Part shown: in pieces, positions 36,856 to 47,719 of the stretch | How the letters are laid out: each line of letters begins with the position of its first letter | How positions within the stretch are numbered: the first letter of the stretch is position 1 | From: Crocodylus rhombifer | Lineage: Eukaryota > Chordata > Crocodylia > Crocodylidae | Assembly (NCBI GenBank): GCA_038503035.1 | Contig: JAVSML010000042.1 | Coordinates: 558,001 to 622,000 of the forward strand | Direction of reading: 5' to 3' | DNA length: 64,000 nt | Notes under the pieces: generated by a model | Seen by the model: only the letters and a program-made list of their open reading frames with translations | Databases searched by the model: none | Told to the model about the DNA's origin: nothing | Position numbers and translations under genes: made by a program

Positions 36856-39789
36856 ATAATGGACATAGCTAGTAGATTAAGTTCTGGGATAAGTATGATC
36901 TGTGACAAGGAAAGTTACCTGGATATAAATAGATGGGGGGTAAAAGAGCATCATGAAAAGAAGCCAGTTTTATCTGCATTGAACATCTTGCAAAGATATT
37001 AATAAAAGTCCAAAAAATGTACTGCCTTTAATTAACTTACAGAGCAAAATTATTACCCTGTTAAGGGAATGTAGCTTTATTTACAGTTGTTTCATTGCCT
37101 ATAGAGATCTTTCAGATGGAACTTAACCTATGTTGAGTCTAGGCCTTGCATGTTACTACAGAGTTAGCAAATTCGTTACCTAAAACCTAATTTTGCCTGT
37201 GGCATTTCTTCATAGCATTAGATACTATTTATTCTTCCTTGGTTGTATACCAGGAAATCAAAGAAACACCATGGTGCTCTGGACACCATGATGCTTGTGC
37301 CTTTCAAAGCTGCTTAGTTGAATTTGCGTCAGGATATATATTAGCTTATGACAAAAATCCCTGATGGCAGCAAGTACAATGGGGAAAAATTTATCATCAG
37401 AAAGAAAAAGGAGTCTTCCTAATGAAAAGCCATTTAGAAGGGACAAGCATGTCCCTACAACAGCAAACAAAGAAGGCGTGTAGCCAAGATGGTTGAGAGC
37501 TGTATTGATTCACTGTCTTTCTATAGCAGCTGTTACCCTGCTGAACACCAACATGAGGAAAATTACCTCCTTCTAAGTCCCTATAGGCAGGGGCAGTACC
37601 ACCAGCTTTCCCTTATTCAGAATCCTTCTGCAGCATCTCTTTAGTACATAGACATGTGCCTGACATCAGTTCTAGGGACACACAAATGCAGGATTAATAC
37701 TGCGGTACTATCTGTGTCATACATGGATATTTCCTGGATTTCCTGCTTGGTCTCTATGTACAGCTCATGTTGAGCCATGTTCACTTTTATCATGTTTGCT
37801 CTTATGCAAACTGGGATACTTGGTATGAATGTATTTCTCTGTTTTTATAACATGACTTGAAATAGGCAGTGAGGTGATTGCTAAACCAAGTGTCAGGCAT
37901 GATGCACACCAGACAACAGCTATTCACTTATCCAAGAGGAATGCAATCTCTAGAACATACAGCTAGAATTGGCATGCTTATCAAGCAGCCAGAAAGGTGC
38001 CATAACTTGCAATATGTCCTTGAGCAAAAGTGTCAACCCCAAACAGTGACTGCTTACCTATCAAAGGAAAATACTTCTGTTTACATAGACAAGGACTGGA
38101 GAGCATTTCTGAAGGATGTTTCACATTGAATGAGTGTCTCTCTCCTGAGTAAGTGATAGCTGAAAAAAATATTACCAAGGGTTTGTCCATCTGGAAGCAG
38201 AAATCATATGCAGAAATATGTAAATATTTCTGTCTTACTTAAATACAATATTGAATCAGGAAGGATGCCTAACAGGACAGACAGGGGTCTGTCTAGAGGA
38301 AGAACATTATTGGTATAATACACAGGGCCCCTGAGAATGGAACAGGCAGAAGGCAGGACAGCATAGCACCTTAGGCCCCTCTATATGTTACATTTATACT
38401 ACAATCAACATGTTAATTAAAGCATAAATGCCGGGTGCTACACATGCACCCAATTTGCTAATTTATGGTGCCTTAAGCCAGCCATAAAAATGTTCTATGT
38501 AGAACAATGCCGAATCCAAGGCCACACTTCTTGCCCTACTCATATGACAAAGGAGGAGACACGACTGACTGCTGGGTTCAGGGAACAGATGTGGTGGTTC
38601 ACTTACATGAACTTGTGCCAGGGGTCTAATTGGTTCAGAGGCATGAACTTTCATGAGCAACAGCCTACTTTTTCCAAATGTTATATCTGCAACATCTAGT
38701 CAGGGCAGGCAATCCTAAGATTTGCCTGGATAAGGCATTATCCCAAGGGCAGAATCTAGTCTGTTCCCCACATACATGCAGCAGACCCTCGGAGAGACGC
38801 TTGGAACACTGGGGGTTTTTTGGGGGTTTTGAGTACATTACACAAGAACACTGAAAAATGCCAGTCTTCTTCTCCTAACCTAGCTAACTGCATCAACAAA
38901 TTTGTCCTTTGTTTCTATAACATACCAGTTCCTTCATTCATATATGTAGCTGATTTATAGTCCACAGGAATTTCATGTGTGTATTTGATGGCAGGATGTG
39001 GTGCAATGAGTGTAAAGTCACTCTTTCACAGGTGCATAAAACTCTCATCAGCACTAATTCGATAGAACAGACGTAGCTGCAAAGACCCCTCTGAGTACAT
39101 TTGAAGGCAGGTGTCAGACAAAATATAGTCTCTTGAGCTTGAACTACCTAGTTAATTCCATGGCATTAATATTTCAACTACATCAGCTTCAGAGGAAAAT
39201 ATGTAGGCCAAAAACAACAAGAGCCTGGCTTGAAACCAATGTCTGAAACCTGCAACTTATTAAGTGCAAGCTACTTTTCTTGAAACACTTCCTGTTTTCA
39301 TAGAGACAACCTGCAGTTCAAGGGTTCTCACGTTACTAGTACTAAATGATGTCTGAAAAACAAAGGTGTGAAATCCAGCATACCAAAAGGATTGAAGGCT
39401 TAAGGAAAGAAAAAAGAAGCCAAGCCATTCCATACACTGTACAACCGAAACAGTCTCAATGTACCTATTAGACAAAGGGAAGCTTTTATTTAGTGGGAGG
39501 GAAGTAGTAATTTCCAAGAGCTCAAGCGCATCCTTAGACTTCCAAGGATGCAAATCTCAAGCTACACTGCAGTTCACATCAAATTAGGATTTAGCTCACT
39601 ATGATAAATTGTGTCTTGGGATATGAACAGGTGCACTGGGTCTTAACTAGAAATGTTTTCTGTAATGTGGACTGAATGTAAACTATTGTCAATTGCTGGT
39701 GATAATTATCACTCAGTTCAGTTTTATTCCATGCCACTGTTCTGTTGGGATTCTGTTTTAATTTATCAGCTTCCTGCTTTGCTTTTCAC
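36856..39789. other. 2.9 kb of AT-rich sequence without recognised genes
   Basis: No gene. 38390-38470 (tgttaattaaagcataaatg, then gggtgctacacatgcaccc) looks like a scrap of a palindromic MITE but cannot be assigned. Confidence 0.5.
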
Positions 39790-39850
39790 AGAATCATATG
39801 ATGGGACCTTGAGGGACCTCCAGGGTCATCTGCTCTAACTCCCTGACTGT
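39790..39850 (-). mobile_element. CR1: CR1 LINE 3'-end scrap, antisense
   Basis: AGAATCATATGATGGGACCT and cctccagggtcatctgctct match the antisense CR1 3' tail (atagaatcat ... agggacct ... ggtcatctagtcc) for about 60 bases. Nothing further upstream remains. Confidence 0.65.
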
Positions 39851-39867
39851 ATGTTTAATGGTCCTTG

Positions 39868-40150
39868 AGACAGAGAATGACTCTCTAGCCTGGTGGTTAG
39901 GACCCTTACCTGGGAGGTGGGACAAGGAATTTTGGTTCTGGCTTTAGTGAATATGTAATTATTTATACAAAGTAGAATGGTGTCAACAGGAATGGTTGAA
40001 TGCATCTTCATAACCCCAAATGCCAAAGCCTTATGATTAGGTCACTCTTGTGGGAGATGCTGGCTCCAGTCTCCTCTACTGAATAAAAGAATTACCCTGG
40101 ATCGCCTACACCCCAGGTCAGTGATCTAGCTACTAAGTGACTGGATAAAA
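39868..40150. repeat. Old dispersed repeat with tRNA-like phrases
   Basis: AGCCTGGTGGTTAGGACCCT and acctgggaggtggga, then near 40090-40130 tcgcctacaccccaggtcag and agctactaagtgactgg. These resemble a familiar reptile dispersed repeat whose two halves read 'gcctggtggttagggcactc' and, inverted, 'cccaggtgagtgccctaacc'. It is diverged, non-coding and not a tRNA gene. Confidence 0.4.
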
Positions 40151-40297
40151 GAAGAATAACAATACCTCTTCCTCCTCCAGGAATCTAACCTACTTCCTGT
40201 TCCCCATTTTTTCCCAGGTGAAACAACATAGCAAATGCAACCCAAATTCACAAAATGTTTCAGGACGACTAAAACTGCATGTTTTGTCATTTATACA

Positions 40298-40858
40298 TGT
40301 AACAGAGCAGCAGAGAAGAGCAAGGCTCTGCAGCCCTCCCTTGGCCCCATCTGATCCCCACAGCACTGCAGGGATCGGAGAGACTGCCGGCTACAGGGTT
40401 TGAGAGAAAACCTGGCCCGGAGTGAGGCTCAAAGGAGCCCCAGGTTGGGGCACTTACCAGAGGGACAGCTTACTGGCAGTTGGCAGAGAAGGCAGCAGAT
40501 TGGCTGCCAGGAGCACCCGCGGGGAAACAAGTAGCAACTGTGGGGACTGGAAGGAGAGAGAGGAAGATAGTAAAGACTCCTGGCTGCAACACCCCTGGAC
40601 AGGGGTAGGAGGAGTCAAGGGCTCCTGGTCTTTTGTTATGTTTGTCTTGTCTGTTGGACATCAGTGGATGTGGAGGGAGTGTAGGGGTGGTGGAGCTCCC
40701 CCAGCAGTGCCCTGTTTAAACCCCCAGGGCAACTGAACGGGCAAGTCTGGCCAGCCTGTAAAGGGACAAGCCCCAATTTGAACTGTGACTACTCTGAGTG
40801 GTAAATCCTGCCTGCTGTAGAAGTACATGTCATATCAGCTAACTGCCTTCCTGTTACA
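40298..40858. mobile_element. LTR-like block bounded by TGTAACAG...CTGTTACA
   Basis: A 561-bp GC-rich island starts TGTAACAG and ends CTGTTACA, a perfect 8-bp inverted end with the TG...CA rule of long terminal repeats. The flanking bases extend the inversion by two more positions. I see no direct target duplication, no second LTR nearby, and no retroviral coding sequence. A solo LTR is possible; an unrelated GC-rich repeat with chance ends is also possible. The 104-codon frame at 40422-40736 has no recognisable domain. Confidence 0.35.
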
Positions 40859-41199
40859 TGAATTAAAATTTAAGAACAAGTTATGGCAGGTGAGAAGGAC
40901 AAGAGACAGTGACACCCATAGGCCAATTTTGGTAAGGGGAGTACCCAGGCTCAGGCACCCACCCCTGACACTTCCACAACACGTTACCAAAAACATTTGA
41001 TGCTATACCAGGCTTCTTTTACAGGAAGTTTGGTTTTCTCGTAAGACAACTAATGTGCATTATCTTCCTGCTCTAAAACTCTACTGTTGAGATAAACCCC
41101 TGTATTTCTGCCACAAGACTGACCAGGGATGTCAACCAGAGGCTGAGACAGGACTAGGGTGCTGACTTTGATTACCTATCTTTTAGTACTTAAGAAGTG

Positions 41200-41395
41200 A
41201 GAATTGTGAGCTGAGATCATATCTTTTATTAGACAATTTTATAGTTTGCAAGAGCAGTTAGACAAGTTTGGAGGCCAAAATGCATTTTCTCAGGTCTCAT
41301 TATCCAAAAGTTTGTCTAACATTACTACCACTATAAAGCTCATCCAACAAAACAATATTACCTCACCTCACAAATCCTGTTTCTTACAAATTCCC
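41200..41395. repeat. Palindromic old amniote repeat
   Basis: GAGATCATATCTTTTATTAG at about 41213 is mirrored by aacaatattacctcacctca near 41352. The intervening aagtttgtctaac and cattttctcaggtctcattat are typical phrases of a dispersed repeat common in reptiles and birds (tcttttattggaccaac ... agcttgtct...). Non-coding. Confidence 0.5.
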
Positions 41396-41874
41396 TGAAC
41401 CATCACAGCTAAGATGACAACATGACATCATGGCCCCTTTTAGTAAAAAGAGGTGCTCGTCTTCACTAAGGAATTTACAGTAAGATCAGTATCAGAGTGG
41501 CTGTTATTGTGCTGCAAGAGAAAAAAAAAAGCCCTCCTTGTTTCAGTGAAGACAGATGCCTTAATGTTCATAAAATCCAGTGTCTATAATCTTTGTGAGA
41601 ACAATTTTTTTTAAAATCAGTATACCTTCTTGTGTCTTACTAGTAATATTTAATATTCCAGTAGGAATATGGCAACTTTCATAAAGTTTCTGAATACTAA
41701 AAACTAAGTTAAAGCATGTGAACGACTCCCATGGGTTTCAGCCTATGTAGCCTTAGTATCTGAGCTGAGTTAAATACGGAGACAATAGAATTTGGTCACA
41801 TCCTGCAGTTTTGCTTAACTGGGTAACATGTATGGCAGAAAACAGCTAGCAAGAACAGGGGGGTGGCCGTACAG
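41396..41874. other. AT-rich sequence without recognised feature
   Basis: Only an A-run near 41520 stands out. Confidence 0.5.
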
Positions 41875-42244
41875 CAGGGGTGGGAAAAATATGGTTCGTG
41901 GGTCAGATCCAGCTCACTGAGGAATTTTGTCTGACCCACGGAAGGTCCTTCAACCCCCCCCCCCGGCGCACAGGCACAAAGGGAAGCCCGGGCCAAGGCA
42001 TGTGCGGCCAGTCCTGCCACCCCCAGGCATGTAGCACAGCTGGGGTGGTGCAATGGCCAGACTCCATTTCCTGGCAGTGGCAGCTCCTTCTGGGTGCTGC
42101 TGCCAACTGTGTTACACAGGCACTCAGACCATCCTCCTACTGGGGGCAGGACCCACACAGGCATGGTGCACAGCCCAGCAGCTGGGATGGGGCACCAGAT
42201 CAGTGGGGAGCAGCACCCAGGAGTGAGATGGGTGGGTAGAGCTA

Positions 42245-42684
42245 GAGACCCTCAGACCATGTGCTGGTGACAGCACAAGGCTGATGCCAGAGGCAGAGCC
42301 GTGATCTGCAATAGGCATGGGTTCTGCAGGCAGCGGTATGCAAGGAGCAGATCGTGGCTCTGCCCTGGCACGGGCCCTGGCCCCACAGCGTCACTGTCCC
42401 AAGATGCCGGTCCCAGCCCCATATGCAGCTCCTCTGCGCATGCAGATCCTGACTCAACTCCATGGAGACCCTAGGATCAGGTGCTGGTGACAGTGTGGGG
42501 ATGGGGCCAGGGCGAGGGCAGAGCCCTGGTTCTATGAGCAAGGACATGAAGGGAGCACATTGTGGCTCTGCCCTGGGCCCTGGCCCTATGCTATCAGCTC
42601 CCCACAATCTACCTTGTGACCCTGGCTTCACCCACCCATCGCACTCTTGAACACTGCTCCCCACCTTCTCGGGCCCTATCCCAC
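42245..42684. repeat. GC-rich tandem repeat, ~220-bp unit, in left arm
   Basis: GAGACCCTCAGACCATGTGC at 42245 recurs as GAGACCCTAGGATCAGGTGC at 42465, each followed by tggtgacag, a gcagagcc motif and a second half close to the complement of the first. Related units occur in the right arm (44505, 44320-44640). Open frames of up to 181 codons in both arms are products of this repeat. Confidence 0.65.
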
Positions 42685-43127
42685 ATACAGTTTTGGTGAG
42701 TTGTTGCTGTTCTGACCCAGTCTACAACAACCCAGCAAAACTCCTGAGATTGGCTCAATCAGTTTACTTCCAAGTTTCCCACCATAAAATGTAGTTACTC
42801 AAACTGCAGCCCCCATTATGAAGAATATACATCCTAACACATATTTATATAGAGCATAGTATAACAAGGACTGAAATTTTAAGTGTTGCTGTTATGCAAA
42901 TAAATGCTGACATCAGAAACACTGTCTGTGAGGGGGTGGAAATACCTTCAGATGCCAAAAGAAAAACCCTTAACTACCAAAATTTATTTCCAGTTTCATG
43001 TAGTTATGGGGCAGATCTTGAATGCTATGAAAAATACAAGTATTTTCTTTCAAGACTCAGAATTTTTTGATGTAGGAAAAACACATGGCTGCCAAGAAAT
43101 TATTTTTTATTTTTTACCACCATAGGG

Positions 43128-43640
43128 CTTAGAAGTCCCAAGTCAAGAACTCATTGTGTTAGGTTCTATACAAACATAACAAAATGAAACCCCTCAAAGA
43201 GCTTAAAAATCTTAGCTCAAGACAGGAGAAAATGGAGAAAATGGATACATTGAGGAGACTACAAGGAAACAGAGAGACGGAAACCATTGGTCTTGGTACC
43301 TAACTGTTGTCTGCAAAAAGCCTGACATCAGAAAGAGGTCAGTTTTAAGGAGGCCTTTGAAGGACAGAAGTGAAATTGCTTTGTAGATATTTATACTATC
43401 TCCAAACTGGAGGGCAGCAAGGAAGAATGCATTAATACACTTGTTTGCAAATGTAACAAGCAGGCAATGAAACTGGCACACTGGAGAAATCAAAGGAAGG
43501 AATTAGCTTCTCAATGCTGAATAAGACATGGTAGGTAGGATGAGAACAGGCCATGATGAACCCTGAAAGCTACAGCAAGTGGCTTGAATGATTGGTGGAA
43601 GAGCACATGGAGGAACGTTAACAAAAAGATAAGCTGGTCA
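43128..43640. repeat. Old dispersed repeat in the core of the foldback element
   Basis: CATTGTGTTAGGTTCTATAC followed by aaacataacaaaatgaaacc and aaagagcttaaaaatctta matches the reptile repeat phrase 'cattgtgctaggcgctgtac...agagcttacaatct'. Further on, gaggcctttgaaggacagaag and cttgaatgattggtggaaga fit the continuation of similar old repeats. Its presence suggests the core is ordinary genomic DNA. Confidence 0.4.
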
Positions 43641-45285
43641 AAGCAATGGCCTACAAAAATGATCCCTTCATTCCCTTGCTGACAAGCTGAAGTATTTCTT
43701 TCACCACTGGTTATTGGCTAAGAGATTACTGAAGGAAAAAGCAAATTAAGGCCCTGCAGTCCCCACCCCTTGGGCTGTACTCTTTCACAAATTCATGGAA
43801 AAAAATTGTCTGTGTTGGAGTTGAAGGTACAGTTAAAGAGACAGAGACCTGAGCCTTGGAGAGGTAAAAATACAGGCCTAAGCCCAAGAAGGGTGGATAC
43901 TGTTTGACGTACAGAGACCCAAGACAAGGAGGGGCTGGGATGGTTAACGGCACCAGAGCAAGAGGCCCTAGTAGTGGCAGAGACTATTAGAGGCCTGTAT
44001 TTACTGTAGTTGATACTATGGTTGAAGGCCCATAGATGAGAAATTTACAAGATTGGACAATGACACTTAATGCTCAAAGACGAGCAAGTGACTGATAAGA
44101 TCTGTGAGGCTTGGGTGGCTAAAAGGACATCAGGAGTCTTGCTGAGCTCTGCCCTCACCCCCCGGCCCCCATTTAACAGTTCACCAAAACTCCCTGTCTG
44201 GGATGGGACCACGGCCGGGTGGGGAAATGATGTTCAGGAGTGATACAGATGGATGAGGCCATGATCAAAGGAGGAGTTGCAGGGTGATGACAGCATGAGG
44301 CCAGGACAAAGCCACAATCTTCTGCCTGCATGCCCTTGCAACAGGCACTGATTCCTTGTGCAGGGACATGCCAGGAGTGGACTGTAGCTCTGCCTTGGGC
44401 CTCAGCTCCACACTGTCACCACCCCAAAATCCAGGACACAGCCCATGGCACAGCTCTCAGTTTGGCTGCAGCCCCATCCTGTCCCCCTGGCTCATCTCCA
44501 TGGAGACCCCGGGACCACAGGACAGTGACAGTATGGAGCCAGGGCCATGATCCAGTCTCTGCATGTCCCTGCCTGCAGAACCAGGAATCTGTTCCAGCCT
44601 CAGCCCTGTGCTGTCACCACCTCACAATCCTGGGGTTTCCATAGAGACTGGCTGGGATCCGCCCAGGCAGGGTGCACAGCTGGGTGGACAGGATGGGGAT
44701 GCTGCCAGGCAGGGAGCTATATCCAGGGTGGGACTAAGGCCAGGATCTTGGAGTGGTGATAGGATGGCGTTGGAGCAGAGCCACAATCTGCTCTGCATGC
44801 CCCTGCCCACAGAACCTGCACCCATTGCAGGGACATGCAGGCAGAGGATCATGGCTCTAACCCTGCCCCCAGCCCTGAACCCACCCCAAGATCCCAGGGT
44901 CTCACTGGTTCCATCCATCCATCTTGCTCTTGAATACACCTCCCTGCCTGGCCACAGCCCCATCAAACCCAGCAGGTTGAGCTCCCTGTCTGCAGGGGTA
45001 TGGTCCTCAGTGGTGAGTGCAGGGTGGAAGAGTCAGTATACCCAGGCAGTGGGGATGGGTCTGGCAACTGAGGCAGCTGAAAGGAGGCACTGCTGCTGGG
45101 GCTGCTGAAAAATGGAGTCTGGCTGCTGCACCACCCCAGTCTCACTGCGCCCCATGCCACAGCCTGGTCTGCCTCCCATGCCTGGGCTGGGCTGGGCTGG
45201 GCTGAACCGAGGGAACTGCAACAGGCCAGACAGAATCCCTCAATGTGCCAGATCTGGCTCACAGGCTGTATCTTGCCCACCCCTC

Positions 45286-46892
45286 CCTTAAAGCGATTAG
45301 CAGTAACACTTGTGTTCATGGGGATAAGATCTTGCTTGGGGAGCCATGGGGTAACCTCCCCTTTTTCCAAAAGCAAAATTACATCAAGGCATGGCAGACA
45401 AGTTGAAGAGGATATTGCCCTAAGAAAGCTAAGGTGATGAGCGCTATGGGGGGCTCCACGGGCATCAAAGCCAGCCCTGGGGTGGGATCATGTTACACTC
45501 ACAAATTAACATGCTGAGAATACCATCTGAGAGAAAATTATATGGCATTTTAGTGCAAAGCCAAGCATTGCACCACACCATATAGATAGCTGGAAATGAT
45601 TTAATAAGCTTGCGGCAATTTATTAAATCCCTCTTTAACCAAGTTATTTAGTAACAGGCATCTACTCACTCCTAAATCCCAATAAATCCCAATACATTTT
45701 TTGATTAGCTTTGATTTAACAATGCACCTAGCACTTCCAGATGTCTTTTTCCTCCCTTTCCCAAATATGTAGGTGTGAAAATTAGCAGAAGTACATTAAA
45801 GAATAATGGTACCACAGGTCTTTATATGTTCTCAGCTGAATTCTCCTCTTTGGGCCTATTCTTTCTGCTTGTACATGAAAAGCAGACAGACTAGCTCATC
45901 CCTGATGTGATGAGAAGCACATACGATTTTTATGTTGTTCCACTGTGTTCTTAATTAACTTCAATAGCCTAGGGCTTAATTTACTCTAAACTGTGCTCTT
46001 TATCTTGGAGAAATGTACATTGTGATAGGCACACACAAATCAGTACGTACCTACTGTGTAATTCTACCCACAGATGAGACATTTTAATGACTCAGGTAAT
46101 TTACAGTGCCACTCGAATCACAAATACAAACAAGGGAACAACTTATAGAAATGAGTGTATTGAGCAAATGGGCAGATATCAGTAAAGAAGTGTTCTAACT
46201 GACAATATAATGACTAAAGAGAAGTGCCTACTATTTAATAAAATGACAGAAGAGTCTTAAACATAAATAAAACTAGAAGAATAAGATAAAATTCGCTGCA
46301 TCTTTATTTGAAATTTTAATCTATCACTCTTCATAAGAATTTTTGCTAAAACTTTTCCAGGTCAGCCATTAACCTAAATTATCACCAGAAATTATTTTTA
46401 GCATATAATGACAGTGATCAGCCAGACAGTGACCCTTTTATGCTAGGCACAGTAGAGTCAACTTCCGTTGTCTTTGGGAACATTGCTGGTTAAATAGTCT
46501 TCTTACCTGAAGGGTTCTCCAATGAAGTGGCATAGCTTTATAATAATACCATAGCCTCTTGAATGTAAGGCAACCTTGAATAGAAGATGACCCCCCGCCA
46601 CCACCACCACCACCAACAACAACTAGATGCTGAACATAGTAATTTTCCAGGTATAGAATCTAATTATTGGATATTTGCCTTGAATTTGCCTCCTCCCCAC
46701 TGCTACAGCAGGGAAAATAAATTTGTGGGACAAGTAGCCCCCTTGCCCTCTTCCTTCCCTTAGCTTCTTGTCCTGCAGTTCTTCTCCCCATCCTTACTGT
46801 CAGAGCCCACTCTCCCTGAGCACATGGAAGTGAGGAGCAAATCTGAAAACACTTATCGTGAAACACATACCTCTAGTAATCTGCATATAGTA
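45286..46892. other. AT-rich sequence without recognised genes
   Basis: Contains a short (CCA)n then (CAA)n run at about 46597-46623. No other feature recognised. Confidence 0.55.
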
Positions 46893-47143
46893 CAGGAAAC
46901 CTCCGCTTAATGCTGTTTTGCTTTGTGCTATTTTGCTATAATGCTCATTTTAAATTGATACCTAATTCCACTTAGTGCTCAGTGAGTTTCATTATAAACA
47001 CTCGTGGTCACCATCTTGGGTCATTAAAAACATTTGTGGTTGCCATCTTGGATTGTCAAATACTTTCAGTTTCACTTAACGCTCATTTCACTTAAGACTC
47101 GTTTTTCAGGAACTAATTCAGAGCACTAAGCAGGGGTTGCTTG
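46893..47143. mobile_element. Small pogo/Tigger-like inverted-repeat element
   Basis: The left end CAGGAAACCTCCGCTTAATG and the right end, read inward as CAAGCAACCCCTGCTTAGTG, are inverted over ~22 bases, and TA precedes the left end. The CTTAATG/CTTAACG phrases repeat inside (cacttaacgctcatttcac). This resembles pogo/Tigger-type miniature elements. The centre carries an imperfect direct repeat (ggtcaccatcttgggtcatt and ggttgccatcttggattgtc). About 250 bp, non-coding. Confidence 0.6.
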
Positions 47144-47289
47144 CACCCATAAACTTAGTTCATACATTTTACCTTTTTTACAACTGCTGCAAGTTTTAGC
47201 ACAGATTATCCATAAACACTATTTTAAGTGGCACTTCTGTACGTACTTATGTATGTTTTTTTTGTTGTTGTTGTGTTTGTGGGTTTTTT

Positions 47290-47430
47290 TGCACCGGTCC
47301 TGGAAGCACTGTAATACCAGGTCAATGCATGGAGCAGATGGAGCACGCTCCGGTTCCACCACCCAATACCAAAAAGAGAGGCTGCAGGGCCTGTATGCAT
47401 CAAATTAGTCCAAAAGGCTCATGTTTTATC
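47290..47430 (-). pseudogene. RNU2 (pseudogene): U2 snRNA-derived sequence, probable U2 pseudogene
   Basis: U2 snRNA pairs with the intron branch site in the spliceosome. On the minus strand the 5' part keeps GCCTTTTGG followed by CTAA, as at the U2 5' end. The 3' ~85 bases follow U2 closely: TTTTTGG, GGAGCGTGCTCC (stem-loop III), CATGCATTGACCTGGTATTA, CAGTGCTTCCAGGACCGGTG (stem-loop IV), ending GCA. About 40 bases of the middle (stem-loop II region) are missing, giving ~140 instead of ~188 nt. The branch-site-pairing GTAGTA is not kept, and the Sm-site purine before the U-run is C. An A-rich run follows the 3' end; I see no clear 3' box. Decayed, but with promoter motifs upstream. U2-headed SINEs of crocodilians are the alternative origin. 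Confidence 0.8.
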
Positions 47431-47466
47431 ACATAATTCATTGGGCTGGGGTCCAGCAGTCAACAG

Positions 47467-47484
47467 CATTTCAAGTCATGGTGA
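47467..47484 (-). promoter_or_regulatory. Proximal sequence element (PSE)-like motif of the U2-like locus
   Basis: The minus strand reads TCACCATGACTTGAAATG. It matches the vertebrate snRNA PSE form (TCACC, two variable bases, GACTTGAA, then a T/G-rich end) bound by SNAPc. It sits about 37-54 bases upstream of the U2-like 5' end, close to the normal PSE position. Shared sequence plus correct spacing argues against chance. Confidence 0.65.
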
Positions 47485-47635
47485 CCCCCACAGCTCAGCA
47501 CTGCTCAGTATGTGTGTACTCCAGATAGCCCCCCACAAAGGATCCATGCATAAATTACATGTACCCCTACCCCTCCTATTCATGACTGGAACTGGGTGTT
47601 CTTGCCATCAGTCCTGAAGTGCTCCAAAAATTTAT

Positions 47636-47643
47636 ATGCAGAT
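47636..47643. promoter_or_regulatory. Octamer-like motif, possible distal sequence element
   Basis: ATGCAGAT differs by one base from the Oct-1 octamer ATGCAAAT. It lies about 206-213 bases upstream of the U2-like start, where vertebrate snRNA genes carry their distal element. A second weak match (ATGCAACA) is at 47703. One-mismatch octamers are common by chance, so the support is mainly positional. Confidence 0.3.
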
Positions 47644-47719
47644 GAGGAGCAGGGCAGCCTGGTCCAGCTCCACCTCATGGAAGGCAGGACCATACTAATC
47701 ATATGCAACAGGCTGAGAG

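Larger units (their letters stand above)
41875..45285. mobile_element. 3.4-kb hAT-like foldback element with inverted GC-rich arms
   Basis: The left end CAGGGGTGGGAAAAATATGG and the right end, read inward as GAGGGGTGGGCAAGATACAG, are inverted. The similarity continues for about 60 bases (cagatccagctcactgagga against cagatctggcacattgaggg). Flanking 8-mers are CCGTACAG (41867-41874) and CCTTAAAG (45286-45293), 6 of 8 matching, which suits a single old hAT-type insertion. The inner edges of the arms are also inverted: tttggtgagttgtt at about 42693 against aacagttcaccaaaa at about 44177. The arms are GC-rich and minisatellite-bearing; the core (42720-44140) is AT-rich ordinary DNA. No transposase frame recognised. 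The alternative is two separate inverted copies. Confidence 0.6.

Noticed and set aside
39868..39930. tRNA-like phrase (agcctggtggttagg)
   Set aside because: No cloverleaf can be completed: no T-arm GGTTCRA at the right distance. It fits a dispersed repeat instead.
40298..40858. Full LTR retrotransposon or endogenous retrovirus
   Set aside because: Only a single LTR-like block; no second LTR, primer-binding site, or gag/pol-like frame nearby.
44563..45376. Open frames of 181 and 137 codons
   Set aside because: Within the minisatellite arm of the foldback element; repeated phrases on both strands, no protein motif.
47281..47290. 3' box of a functional U2 gene just past the U2-like 3' end
   Set aside because: Downstream on the minus strand is only A-rich sequence (aaaaaaacccacaaacacaa) without a GTTT...AAA..AGA pattern.
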